Positions 1 through 4,246 are shown, counted from the first letter of the stretch. The stretch is DNA of 5,929 nt from Pseudomonadota bacterium (GCA_009924885.1 RFQS01000146.1:1-5929), one strand, 5' to 3'. Numbers and translations are program-made. The notes: generated by a model from the sequence alone, not told the origin.

Positions 1-118
1 CATTTATCTTTATAATTAGAATGTATCAACATTATTCCATACATTGGAGTAATTGTCAACAAAAAACATAATAAAAATAAACAAAAATCATTATGAAATA
101 TAAAATTAACAAACTCTC
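1..118. other. AT-rich intergenic stretch at the left edge
   Basis: This stretch contains no credible ORF on either strand; the longest minus-strand ATG frame I found has 11 codons. It carries the leftward promoter at 31-59 and A/T runs. I see no GC-rich hairpin here, so the small operon ending at 119 has no obvious intrinsic terminator and may read through. Confidence 0.5.
31..59 (-). promoter_or_regulatory. sigma70-like promoter firing left out of the window
   Basis: On the minus strand a perfect -35 hexamer TTGACA (59-54) is followed, after exactly 17 bases, by AATAAT (36-31), a 5/6 match to TATAAT. Transcription would start near position 24 and run off the left edge. No gene starts between here and the edge, so the target lies outside the window. 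In T4-like cyanophages such promoters are typically used early by unmodified host RNA polymerase; that timing is inference. Confidence 0.7.
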
Positions 119-244
119 TCATTCCTCTTCCTCCTCCATATCTGCATCATAAGGCTCTTGAAATAATTCTTGCATCTTTAATTCAGTCACTCTTTTATAT
201 AATAAAGAGTAATCTCTATATTCTTCAGGTTCTTTTTCCATCAT
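119..244 (-). CDS. small acidic protein, 41 aa, unknown function
   Basis: A 41-codon frame opens with two consecutive ATGs (244 and 241), directly preceded by an in-frame stop, so the start must be one of these. It begins MMEKEPEEYRDY and ends in a strongly acidic tail (DADMEEEEE). The middle is charged and probably helical; there is no cysteine, signal peptide or membrane segment. It overlaps the 3' end of the 51-aa gene by 20 bases, a tight coupling typical of phage operons, and is probably its translational follower. No clear Shine-Dalgarno is visible, because the start lies inside the upstream gene. I do not recognise the family and assign no function. The main support is position, overlap and non-random composition; a spurious ORF remains possible. 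Confidence 0.55.
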   Translation of the reverse strand: MMEKEPEEYRDYSLLYKRVTELKMQELFQEPYDADMEEEEE

Positions 245-380
245 TCATAAATTTATCAAGAGGGTCTTTTCGAGTAAACATAATCTCTACAGCTCTTTTG
301 TAGAAATTATTATCAGTTGTTCCTTTTTCTTCCATTACCTCCTTAATCTTTTTCCAATTGTCATAGGTGTGTTGGTCCAT
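225..380 (-). CDS. small conserved cyanophage-type protein, 51 aa
   Basis: This 51-codon frame starts at ATG 380 and stops at TGA 225. It begins MDQHTYDNWKKI and continues through a TDNNFYKRA segment (22-30) to RKDPLDKF near the C-terminus (38-45). The pattern W..I....E..G.T.NNFYKRA......KDPLDKF resembles small hypothetical proteins I know from cyanomyovirus genomes, but I cannot name a function. The protein is charged and soluble, probably two or three helices, with no metal-binding cysteines. It starts 17 bases after the stop of the 84-aa zinc-ribbon-like gene and overlaps the next small gene, so the three form one transcription unit behind the late promoter at 677-684. No strong ribosome binding site is visible. 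Confidence 0.7.
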   Translation of the reverse strand: MDQHTYDNWKKIKEVMEEKGTTDNNFYKRAVEIMFTRKDPLDKFMNDGKRT

Positions 381-397
381 TTAAGTGAAAGCAAAAG

Positions 398-652
398 TTA
401 TCTCACATCGAATTCGAGTTTACGAACTTTTCTTTTTCTACGTTCTTCTTGAAAAGCAAGGTCTTGAGGAGATAATACCCCTTCAGTGACTTTATGAGAT
501 TGAACTCCTGAAACAATCTGGACCAAAGATAAATCTAATGCAGTTATCTTATCATTGACAATCATTGTCATATTATTACAACCGCAAGACTTAGCTTGAG
601 TGGGATGTGATATCAGCTCGGTATTACAAGCTTTACATAGAATTTTTAACAT
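398..652 (-). CDS. small zinc-ribbon-like cyanophage protein, 84 aa
   Basis: The protein carries an N-terminal CxxC (C6, C9) and a later CxC (C23, C25) within its first 25 residues: LCKAC, then KSCGCNNMT. Four closely set cysteines suggest one structural zinc site. Residues 36-48 (ITALDLSLVQIVS) are more hydrophobic, and the C-terminal third is highly charged with a basic patch (EERRKRKVRK, 69-78), which could contact nucleic acid or acidic protein. I recognise similar short Cys4 proteins in cyanomyoviruses, always without a known role. The ATG at 652 lies 24 bases downstream of an exact TATAAATA late-promoter box, which supports both the start and late expression. It is the first gene of a three-gene unit. 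Zinc binding is inferred from cysteine spacing only. Confidence 0.85.
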   Translation of the reverse strand: MLKILCKACNTELISHPTQAKSCGCNNMTMIVNDKITALDLSLVQIVSGVQSHKVTEGVLSPQDLAFQEERRKRKVRKLEFDVR

Positions 653-676
653 AATATTTCAAAAACTAATATCGAT

Positions 677-684
677 TATTTATA
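677..684 (-). promoter_or_regulatory. T4-type late promoter TATAAATA
   Basis: The minus strand reads TATAAATA, an exact match to the T4 late-promoter octamer recognised by gp55-programmed RNA polymerase. It lies 24 bases upstream of the ATG at 652 and just downstream of the terminator at 690-717, so it resets transcription for the 398-652, 225-380 and 119-244 genes. I noticed no other exact match in this window. Confidence 0.8.
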
Positions 685-689
685 CACAT

Positions 690-717
690 AAAAAAAGGGT
701 ATCATATAGATACCCTT
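690..717 (-). terminator. Rho-independent terminator after the SLH porin gene
   Basis: On the minus strand a 9-bp perfect stem (709-717 pairing with 695-703, AAGGGTATC/GATACCCTT) with a 5-base loop is followed by a run of seven T (696-690), partly overlapping the stem base. It starts 24 bases after the porin stop codon and is oriented to end the lysozyme/porin transcript. The late promoter for the next unit follows immediately. Confidence 0.88.
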
Positions 718-741
718 CAATATCAAATTATGAATTAATTA

Positions 742-1620
742 TCAAAACTTGAATCCAAGACCCAGAGAATAAACGGGACTATAAGAACCGTCTTCTACGC
801 CATAACTGTTTGCGGCATTGGTAGTTGGAAACTTCACATCAGCAAAGGCAGTTAGAGTGCTAGTGAGACGAGATTCAGCACCAACGGCAAAAACTGCTTG
901 ACCTTTCTCACCAACAGCAGATTGGAAGTTGGAGAGGGTATTATTCACAAAAGGAACTTGATAACCAACGCCAGTATAGAGGTTAAGACGACTTACTCCG
1001 CTAGAAGCCCTAGCAAGGCTCCAATCGTAGGTAAGAAGAGTACCTCCACCAGCACCAATTTGACCAGTAGGGTCTCCAACGAAGTTTACATAAGGACGAA
1101 CTGAGACTGCATTTTGATTTGCAAAGGTTTTCACTGCGTAACGTCCTTGAATAGTTGCACCAGCAATAGTACGGGTAGCATCGTATCCATTACCTTCAAC
1201 ACCTTGCTGATTAAGAAGAACAGCAGCACCTAGATAATTGCCAACGCCTTGTGATTTACGAGCAGCAGCAAGTTCAAGAGCACTTACCCTTGAATTAGTA
1301 GCAGCAATCTCACGAGAAAATTCAGCCCTTAGAGCAGCAGCAGTGCGAGCATCTGCTTCGGTATAGAATTGAGTGATGTTATCTAGACAAGCATTTGTGA
1401 GTGCAGCAAGTTCTGCGCGGGTTGCAGCCTGACCAGGCTTAAATACGCCTGAAGGATATCCTGCAATACATCCATAATTTGTAATAAGGTTAGAAATAGC
1501 CTGATATGACCATTCGGTTGGTTGAACATCACGAAGTTGAGTGACGCTCGTAACTTGTGCCATTGCAGGAGCAGTAGAAATTACAGCAGCAGCGGCAAGT
1601 GCGATTTTATTAAGTACCAT
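742..1620 (-). CDS. SLH-domain outer-membrane porin-like protein (short form)
   Basis: The predicted product is an outer-membrane beta-barrel with an N-terminal S-layer-homology domain, as in cyanobacterial porins. From the ATG at 1620 it is 292 aa: a signal peptide at 1-21 (hydrophobic IALAAAAVISTAPAMA, cleavage AMA|Q); an SLH domain at about 29-80 (LRDVQPTEWSYQAISNL, GYPSGVFKPGQAATRAELA), known in this family to bind cell wall; a coiled-coil-like stretch at about 87-120; then alternating amphipathic, glycine-rich strands to a C-terminal phenylalanine (LGLGFKF), the usual barrel-assembly signal. The barrel part is only about 165 residues, far shorter than host SomA-type porins, so perhaps an 8-stranded barrel. 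A TTG at 1644 would add eight residues; I prefer the ATG because it gives a classical signal peptide. The gene looks richer in G+C than its neighbours, suggesting host origin. Role at the host surface is inference. Confidence 0.88.
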   Translation of the reverse strand: MVLNKIALAAAAVISTAPAMAQVTSVTQLRDVQPTEWSYQAISNLITNYGCIAGYPSGVFKPGQAATRAELAALTNACLDNITQFYTEADARTAAALRAEFSREIAATNSRVSALELAAARKSQGVGNYLGAAVLLNQQGVEGNGYDATRTIAGATIQGRYAVKTFANQNAVSVRPYVNFVGDPTGQIGAGGGTLLTYDWSLARASSGVSRLNLYTGVGYQVPFVNNTLSNFQSAVGEKGQAVFAVGAESRLTSTLTAFADVKFPTTNAANSYGVEDGSYSPVYSLGLGFKF

Positions 1621-1644
1621 AGTTTTAAAAATTGTAAAGGACAA

Positions 1645-1693
1645 ATAGTTCTCTTCAAGAGAGATTAAAGATTAAAAAAGATTAAAGAAAAAG
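1645..1693 (-). repeat. short GATTAAA repeats in the lysozyme-porin gap
   Basis: The plus strand carries three copies of GATTAAA in quick succession (beginning at about 1663, 1670 and 1680), giving a T-rich leader upstream of the porin gene. There is also a small inverted repeat CTCTT-C-AAGAG (1651-1661). No terminator hairpin and no convincing promoter is visible, so the porin is probably co-transcribed with the lysozyme. The repeats may be simple AT drift. Confidence 0.35.
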
Positions 1694-2344
1694 TCAAGAA
1701 GGAAGTTCTTGATAGGTGAAACGCTTTAGGTATTCATAAGCATAACTTTCACGAGGACCTTTTATTCCCCAACCTAGCCATGAATGAGCTAATCTCATAT
1801 AGAAATTAATTGGCTGATTAGGAAGTTTTAGTTTTTCTTCAATTCTTTGCCATTGTTTTTCAGTGAAGACATAATCTAATTGAGTATCAAATGATGAAGG
1901 GTCTCCTCCAATTCTTTTTGCGTGCTCACCTAATCCATAAAATCGATCAGAACTTGTGAATTGTATGATTCCAAATCCACCACTTCTACAAGAAGAATAA
2001 GAGACTCTACTTCCTCCTTCACAAATATCAGGAATAAACTGACTTTCTTGTTTGATGTTTCCCATCACTGTAGCTAAAGCAAGTTTGTCAGTAATTCCTC
2101 GCTCTTGAAGAGCATTTAGGACTGTTAATTCGTTTGAATTACAACCTATACAAGTTAGCCGTTTTTCTTTTGTCTTTTCCGTGGGAGCAACCTCTTTGGT
2201 CGCTGTCTCCTGAATTTTGATTACTTCTGTAAGTTTACTTTCCAAATTTGAAGTATAAGCAAAACTCGGTGTTGGCAGTGTTGCCGCTGATGTTGCAGCC
2301 ATTCCTAAAAGAGAAACAGCTACAGTTGTTAGGTTTTTAAGCAT
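1694..2344 (-). CDS. phage tail-lysozyme-type muramidase with signal peptide
   Basis: A 216-aa protein expected to cut peptidoglycan. Residues 1 to about 29 look like a signal peptide (MLKNLTTVAVSLLGMAAT, cleavage near SFA|Y). A charged linker (35-62, many E and K) leads to a CIGC pair (65, 68). The lysozyme-like domain spans about 70-212: ATVMGNIKQES supplies the likely catalytic glutamate E100, GGFGIIQFT (122-130) is the conserved loop after it, and QLDYVF and the WLGWGIKGP segment match the phage tail lysozyme family (as in PF18013). C108 and C119 may form a disulfide after export. The signal peptide is unusual for a virion lysozyme and points to a periplasmic enzyme or signal-arrest endolysin. 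The start has no Shine-Dalgarno and is preceded by a structured leader. No terminator separates it from the downstream porin gene. Confidence 0.87.
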   Translation of the reverse strand: MLKNLTTVAVSLLGMAATSAATLPTPSFAYTSNLESKLTEVIKIQETATKEVAPTEKTKEKRLTCIGCNSNELTVLNALQERGITDKLALATVMGNIKQESQFIPDICEGGSRVSYSSCRSGGFGIIQFTSSDRFYGLGEHAKRIGGDPSSFDTQLDYVFTEKQWQRIEEKLKLPNQPINFYMRLAHSWLGWGIKGPRESYAYEYLKRFTYQELPS

Positions 2345-2366
2345 TGATTTACAGGTAACTCTACAT

Positions 2367-2448
2367 CCGTGTTTAGCGATATGGCATTCCGCTTTCCCAA
2401 GCAGTATCGCTCACGGCTCTAAATTCACAGACCTCACAGTGGTGTGAA
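2367..2448 (-). promoter_or_regulatory. structured RNA leader upstream of the lysozyme gene
   Basis: Read on the minus strand, two hairpins follow each other. The first (2448-2424) pairs TTCACACC with GGTCTGTGAA, leaving a 2-base bulge and 7-base loop. The second (2416-2367) stacks CCGTG/CACGG, GCGATA/TATCGC and CTGCTT/AAGCGG (one U-G wobble), closed by a GGGA loop of the GNRA type, with an asymmetric AATGCCA bulge. The wobble pair and the GNRA loop favour the minus strand as the RNA. A CTAAATA box sits immediately upstream and the lysozyme ATG 22 bases downstream. It could be a cis-regulatory leader or small RNA; it matches no riboswitch class I know. Overlap with a possible 27-aa ORF complicates the reading. 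Confidence 0.5.
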
Positions 2449-2456
2449 GCTTTCAT
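2373..2456 (-). CDS. possible 27-aa CxxC mini-protein
   Basis: An ATG at 2456 opens a 27-codon frame (MKASHHCEVCEFRAVSDTAW, then ESGMPYR) with GGA five bases before the start as a weak ribosome binding site. HHCEVC looks like half of a zinc finger. Its missing half may exist in another frame: the same DNA read in the lysozyme frame upstream of its ATG encodes KAECHIAKHGCRVTCKS without an in-frame start. This could be a frameshifted remnant of a C2H2-type mini-protein, a genuine tiny gene, or a by-product of the structured leader that covers the same bases. The gene would fill the gap between its neighbours with phage-like spacing (23 and 28 bases). The CTAAATA box is only 10 bases from this ATG, short for a normal leader. 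Confidence 0.3.
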   Translation of the reverse strand: MKASHHCEVCEFRAVSDTAWESGMPYR

Positions 2457-2466
2457 AGTATTCCAG

Positions 2467-2473
2467 TATTTAG
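2467..2473 (-). promoter_or_regulatory. CTAAATA late-promoter-like box before the lysozyme leader
   Basis: The minus strand reads CTAAATA, the same 7-mer that precedes the genes starting at 4246 and 5030. It sits six bases after the stop of the 64-aa gene, so it is intergenic, and it would make a transcript whose first roughly 115 bases are the folded leader of the lysozyme gene. Confidence 0.5.
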
Positions 2474-2479
2474 CAAATG

Positions 2480-2674
2480 TCAAGTTTTACTGACACGGCG
2501 CATTGTGAGTATAGTCGGCTTGTCCTTTTCTACCAGCCACTCCTTAATTTCTTCGTGAATTGCACAGGCATCTAATTGACTTCCTTCCTCGCATAAATCA
2601 CACATACGAGAAAGTAAATGTTTTTTTGTCTCTTCACACAATTGAATAATTTCTTGTTTCTTCATTAAATTCAT
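2480..2674 (-). CDS. small cysteine-containing protein, 64 aa, unknown function
   Basis: I do not recognise this 64-aa product. It starts MNLMKKQEIIQLCEETKKHL and has four cysteines: C13, a CxxC at C25/C28, and C37 within ACAIHEEIKEW. Most of it looks helical and charged, and the C-terminus is basic (MRRVSKT). The cysteine spacing could hold a metal or disulfides, but the pattern is not diagnostic. Two ATGs are possible (2674 and 2665) and neither has a clear Shine-Dalgarno. A TATACT -10-like element at 2693-2688 lies just upstream. The gene is divergent from the 55-aa plus-strand gene and shares the 2675-2796 control region with it. Coding status rests on frame length, composition and fit between neighbours. 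Confidence 0.62.
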   Translation of the reverse strand: MNLMKKQEIIQLCEETKKHLLSRMCDLCEEGSQLDACAIHEEIKEWLVEKDKPTILTMRRVSKT

Positions 2675-2687
2675 ACTTGAAGACTAG

Positions 2688-2697
2688 AGTATATAAT
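2688..2697. promoter_or_regulatory. overlapping divergent -10 elements
   Basis: The plus strand contains a perfect TATAAT (2692-2697) pointing at the 55-aa gene. The minus strand contains TATACT (2693-2688) pointing at the 64-aa gene. The two share bases, so the divergent promoters could exclude each other. Neither has a convincing -35 at 16-18 bases, so they would be weak or activator-dependent. Confidence 0.4.
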
Positions 2698-2715
2698 ACC
2701 AAAGTGTTGAATCCC

Positions 2716-2730
2716 TGTAAACTATTTACA
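2716..2730. repeat. 15-bp inverted repeat in the divergent region
   Basis: TGTAAACTATTTACA consists of two 6-base arms (TGTAAA/TTTACA) around a 3-base centre. It lies just downstream of the plus-strand TATAAT, a position where a dimeric repressor could act on the 55-aa gene. In RNA it would make only a weak hairpin. An operator role is inference. Confidence 0.35.
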
Positions 2731-2763
2731 AAGCTCTAGCTCTGCAAATTCCTGCTTCACAGA

Positions 2764-2796
2764 AGTTGCCTCAAGTTCTTTACTTTAGAGGTAGCT
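2764..2796 (+). promoter_or_regulatory. hairpin burying the Shine-Dalgarno of the 55-aa gene
   Basis: Bases 2764-2772 pair with 2788-2796 (nine pairs, two of them G-U) and 2773-2776 pair with 2782-2785. The loop is TCTTT and there is a 2-base bulge. The 3' arm contains the whole GAGG Shine-Dalgarno (2788-2791) and ends on the base before the ATG at 2797. A competing helix is possible: GCAA (2744-2747) and CTTC (2755-2758) can pair with TTGC and GAAG (2762-2769), which uses up most of the 5' arm and would free the Shine-Dalgarno. This resembles a two-state translational switch. Confidence 0.55.
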
Positions 2797-2964
2797 ATGA
2801 AGAATCTCGTTTCATTCAATCAACTCAAAAAATGGTCTGGTTCATTTCAAGAAGGAAAAGATGATTATGGACTCAGTGAACTTAATGAATACTTTGAATG
2901 TATTACAGAGTGTAATATTCACGATTTAAGTTGTAAACGAGAATGTAGAACTATATTTACTTAA
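2797..2964 (+). CDS. small cysteine-rich protein with twin CX3C motif, 55 aa
   Basis: This is the only plus-strand gene in the window. The 55-aa frame starts at ATG 2797 with GAGG five bases upstream, the best Shine-Dalgarno in the window. It begins MKNLVSFNQLKKWSGSF and ends with four cysteines as CX3C-X6-CX3C (C35, C39, C46, C50) in EYFECITECN and SCKREC. Two CX3C units on facing helices usually form a disulfide-linked or metal-binding helical hairpin. I recognise similar tiny proteins ending in Y.C...C......C...C from cyanophages, without a function. No signal peptide is present. Its ribosome binding site is masked by the hairpin at 2764-2796, and the gene ends three bases before the terminator at 2968-2993. 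It lies convergent to the GIY-YIG gene. Confidence 0.75.
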   Translation: MKNLVSFNQLKKWSGSFQEGKDDYGLSELNEYFECITECNIHDLSCKRECRTIFT

Positions 2965-2967
2965 AAC

Positions 2968-2993
2968 AAAAGGGGAGCTGATGCTCCCCTTTT
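2968..2993. terminator. bidirectional intrinsic terminator between convergent genes
   Basis: An 11-bp perfect stem (AAAAGGGGAGC/GCTCCCCTTTT) encloses a 4-base loop. The flanking A and T runs make it a terminator on both strands. It follows the plus-strand 55-aa gene by three bases, and its outermost base is the last base of the GIY-YIG stop codon (TGA, 2995-2993), so it can serve both convergent transcripts. Confidence 0.85.
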
Positions 2994-3424
2994 CATTCTT
3001 TATCAAAGTAATCTTTTTTAAAATATCGAGAAAGTATTTGATTATTGAAATAAGCACTCTCTCCATTCTCTAGCTTTTCTGTGAGAACATTATTGAGGAA
3101 TAATTGACGTGTTTCTTCAAAATTTGTCCTCCCTTCAGTCTTGTGTAGTGAGAGAATTTCTCTCTTAAAGTTCTCTTCTCCTTCGAGCTTTACAAGCTCC
3201 TGCAGCTCCTTACATGAGCCGTAGTAGAAATGCCAATTACTTTCTTGAGTGACTCTTCTCTTGGCTCCTTTAGGCTTTCTGTGCTGCTTTAGATACTTCC
3301 TTCCTATGTATTTTCTTCCTGTAGGTATATGAGTAATTAAATAAACAAATCCTACATAATCTTTTATATCTTCACTATCAAATATCTTCCCTTGATATGT
3401 CCAAGGGTTCTTATATTCCTTCAA
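2993..3424 (-). CDS. SegE-like GIY-YIG homing endonuclease
   Basis: The 143-aa product is a single-domain GIY-YIG nuclease of the SegE-like type found free-standing in T4-like phages. Such enzymes cut DNA at sites in related phages and promote spread of their own region. The GIY equivalent is VGFVYLI (24-30), the YIG element is RKYIGRKYL (37-45) with probable catalytic R42, then YYGS (67-70), FKREIL (86-91, with E89) and an asparagine-rich C-terminal stretch (NNVLTEKLENG, YFNN). The N-terminal KNPWTY...F.SEDI matches cyanophage relatives I know. The length fits a compact nuclease without a separate DNA-binding domain. No ATG is available: an in-frame stop lies six codons upstream and there is no internal methionine, so TTG at 3424 is the likely start. 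It has a consensus sigma70 promoter (3485-3512), and its start codon lies in an RNA hairpin. Confidence 0.85.
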   Translation of the reverse strand: MKEYKNPWTYQGKIFDSEDIKDYVGFVYLITHIPTGRKYIGRKYLKQHRKPKGAKRRVTQESNWHFYYGSCKELQELVKLEGEENFKREILSLHKTEGRTNFEETRQLFLNNVLTEKLENGESAYFNNQILSRYFKKDYFDKE

Positions 3425-3457
3425 GTTCTTTAAAAGTCTTTAAGATATATAGAACTT
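3423..3457 (-). promoter_or_regulatory. start-codon hairpin of the GIY-YIG gene
   Basis: In the minus-strand RNA, AAGTTCT (3457-3451) can pair with AGAACTT (3429-3423), covering two bases of the TTG start and the bases just before it. A nested TTAAA/TTTAA stem can fold inside the loop. A TATAAGTT (3460-3453), a 6/8 match to the late octamer, overlaps the 5' arm, so a late transcript starting just after it would lack that arm and be translatable. T4 I-TevI is controlled this way; the parallel is inference. Confidence 0.45.
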
Positions 3458-3484
3458 ATAGTTATCCCTCATTCCACAGAATGG

Positions 3485-3512
3485 ATTATAGCGAGATTGA
3501 GAATCTTGTCAA
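3485..3512 (-). promoter_or_regulatory. consensus sigma70 promoter for the GIY-YIG gene
   Basis: The minus strand shows perfect TTGACA (3512-3507) and perfect TATAAT (3490-3485) separated by 16 bases. The expected start is near 3478, giving a leader of about 54 bases before TTG 3424. It lies directly behind the terminator at 3514-3539, so it begins a new, probably early, transcription unit. The first leader bases can form a small CATTC-TGTG-GAATG hairpin. Confidence 0.85.
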
Positions 3513-3513
3513 T

Positions 3514-3539
3514 AAAAAAGAGGGTACAAAGACCCTCTT
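3514..3539 (-). terminator. Rho-independent terminator after the 227-aa gene
   Basis: An 8-bp perfect stem (AAGAGGGT/ACCCTCTT, 3532-3539 with 3518-3525) with a 6-base loop is followed on the minus strand by a T-rich tail. It sits 23 bases after the stop at 3563 and ends the leftward transcript of the 36-residue-motif gene cluster. Confidence 0.87.
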
Positions 3540-3562
3540 GCATAATTTGATAGTTTAAGCTA

Positions 3563-4246
3563 TCATTTCTTTCTATCTAATCTACTTGGAATAACTCTTC
3601 TTGCCTTTGGAGCTTCTTCTCTTGGTAGTCTTGTCGCCTTAGGGTCTCCACCACCTGGCATATCGCCTCTAGTAAAGCTTGAAGTGATTGAAGCAACTCT
3701 ATCAGCAGGTCTTGATGAGTAGAAGCCAGGTCCCATAATTCTCTTACCATCAGGTAGAGTTTGCTTTAGAGCTTTTCTTGCTTCTTCTTTATCGCCAGGC
3801 TTTGCAGTAATTAGAGGACCTTCAGCCTTAATATGGCTTCTATCTTTCCAACCTGATTTCTCAGCATCTTTACCCTTACGTCTCTGCTCTGCTCTCTTCG
3901 CCTGTCTATTGATTTGTCTAAGGCTAGGTCCTGGTCTATATGGCTTTACTCCTTCTTCTCTAGCTTCATCTAGAATCTGTTCCATCCAATCTTCACTCAT
4001 ATTCTCAAGAATGATTTCTGCAGAACCAAGAGTGTCAGCATATCCACCCTGAACAAGATATTCAAGAATGATGTCGTAGAGGTCTACTTCTTCATTTGAA
4101 TTGATTTCATTTGAAAGTTTTTTATAACCTTCTTTTAGATTATCATAACCATCAATAAGACCTAAATCCTCCATAGATTCACAAAGGTCTTGATTATAAA
4201 CTGCTTCGTAAGCAAGCTGAACATTTTGGTGATTGAAATAGTTCAT
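3563..4246 (-). CDS. cyanophage protein with EGY/MSxxW helical motif, 227 aa
   Basis: A 227-aa protein of unknown function, probably virion-associated. The N-terminus has VQLAYEAVYNQDL (9-21), an AYxxVY element I associate with cyanophage structural-type proteins. Residues 57-92 carry the motif shared with the next two genes: LEYLVQGGYADTLGSAEIIL then ENMSEDWMEQIL, predicted as three short helices. From about 100 on the protein turns basic and low in hydrophobics (RQAKRAEQRRKGK, a glycine-rich RGDMPGGGDP, and a terminal RLDRKK), probably disordered and able to bind nucleic acid or an acidic surface. There is no signal peptide or membrane segment. A CTAAATA box lies 21 bases before its ATG and a strong terminator follows its stop, so it can be a separate late unit. 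No clear Shine-Dalgarno is present. Confidence 0.82.
   Translation of the reverse strand: MNYFNHQNVQLAYEAVYNQDLCESMEDLGLIDGYDNLKEGYKKLSNEINSNEEVDLYDIILEYLVQGGYADTLGSAEIILENMSEDWMEQILDEAREEGVKPYRPGPSLRQINRQAKRAEQRRKGKDAEKSGWKDRSHIKAEGPLITAKPGDKEEARKALKQTLPDGKRIMGPGFYSSRPADRVASITSSFTRGDMPGGGDPKATRLPREEAPKARRVIPSRLDRKK

Noticed and set aside
898..1104. A plus-strand frame of 68 codons inside the porin gene
   Set aside because: It lies entirely antisense to a well-supported signal-peptide/SLH/barrel protein, has no ribosome binding site, and its product shows no recognisable feature.
1621..1644. TTG at 1644 as the porin start
   Set aside because: It adds eight residues ahead of a canonical signal peptide; GAGA upstream gives it weak support, so it is kept as an alternative and the ATG at 1620 is preferred.
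2393..2399. GGGAAAG on the minus strand, the slippery heptamer of the lambda G/GT frameshift
   Set aside because: The reading register is wrong: joining the two Cys/His halves needs a +1 shift from the 27-aa frame, whereas this heptamer supports -1 slippage from a third frame.
2424..2448. CCACTGTGA on the minus strand, reminiscent of a cobalamin riboswitch box
   Set aside because: The other conserved boxes are absent or in the wrong order, and the surrounding fold is two simple hairpins.
2345..2479. A tRNA gene in the structured leader
   Set aside because: There is no T-loop GTTCGA-type sequence, no CCA-adjacent acceptor stem and no cloverleaf; the pairing is two consecutive hairpins.
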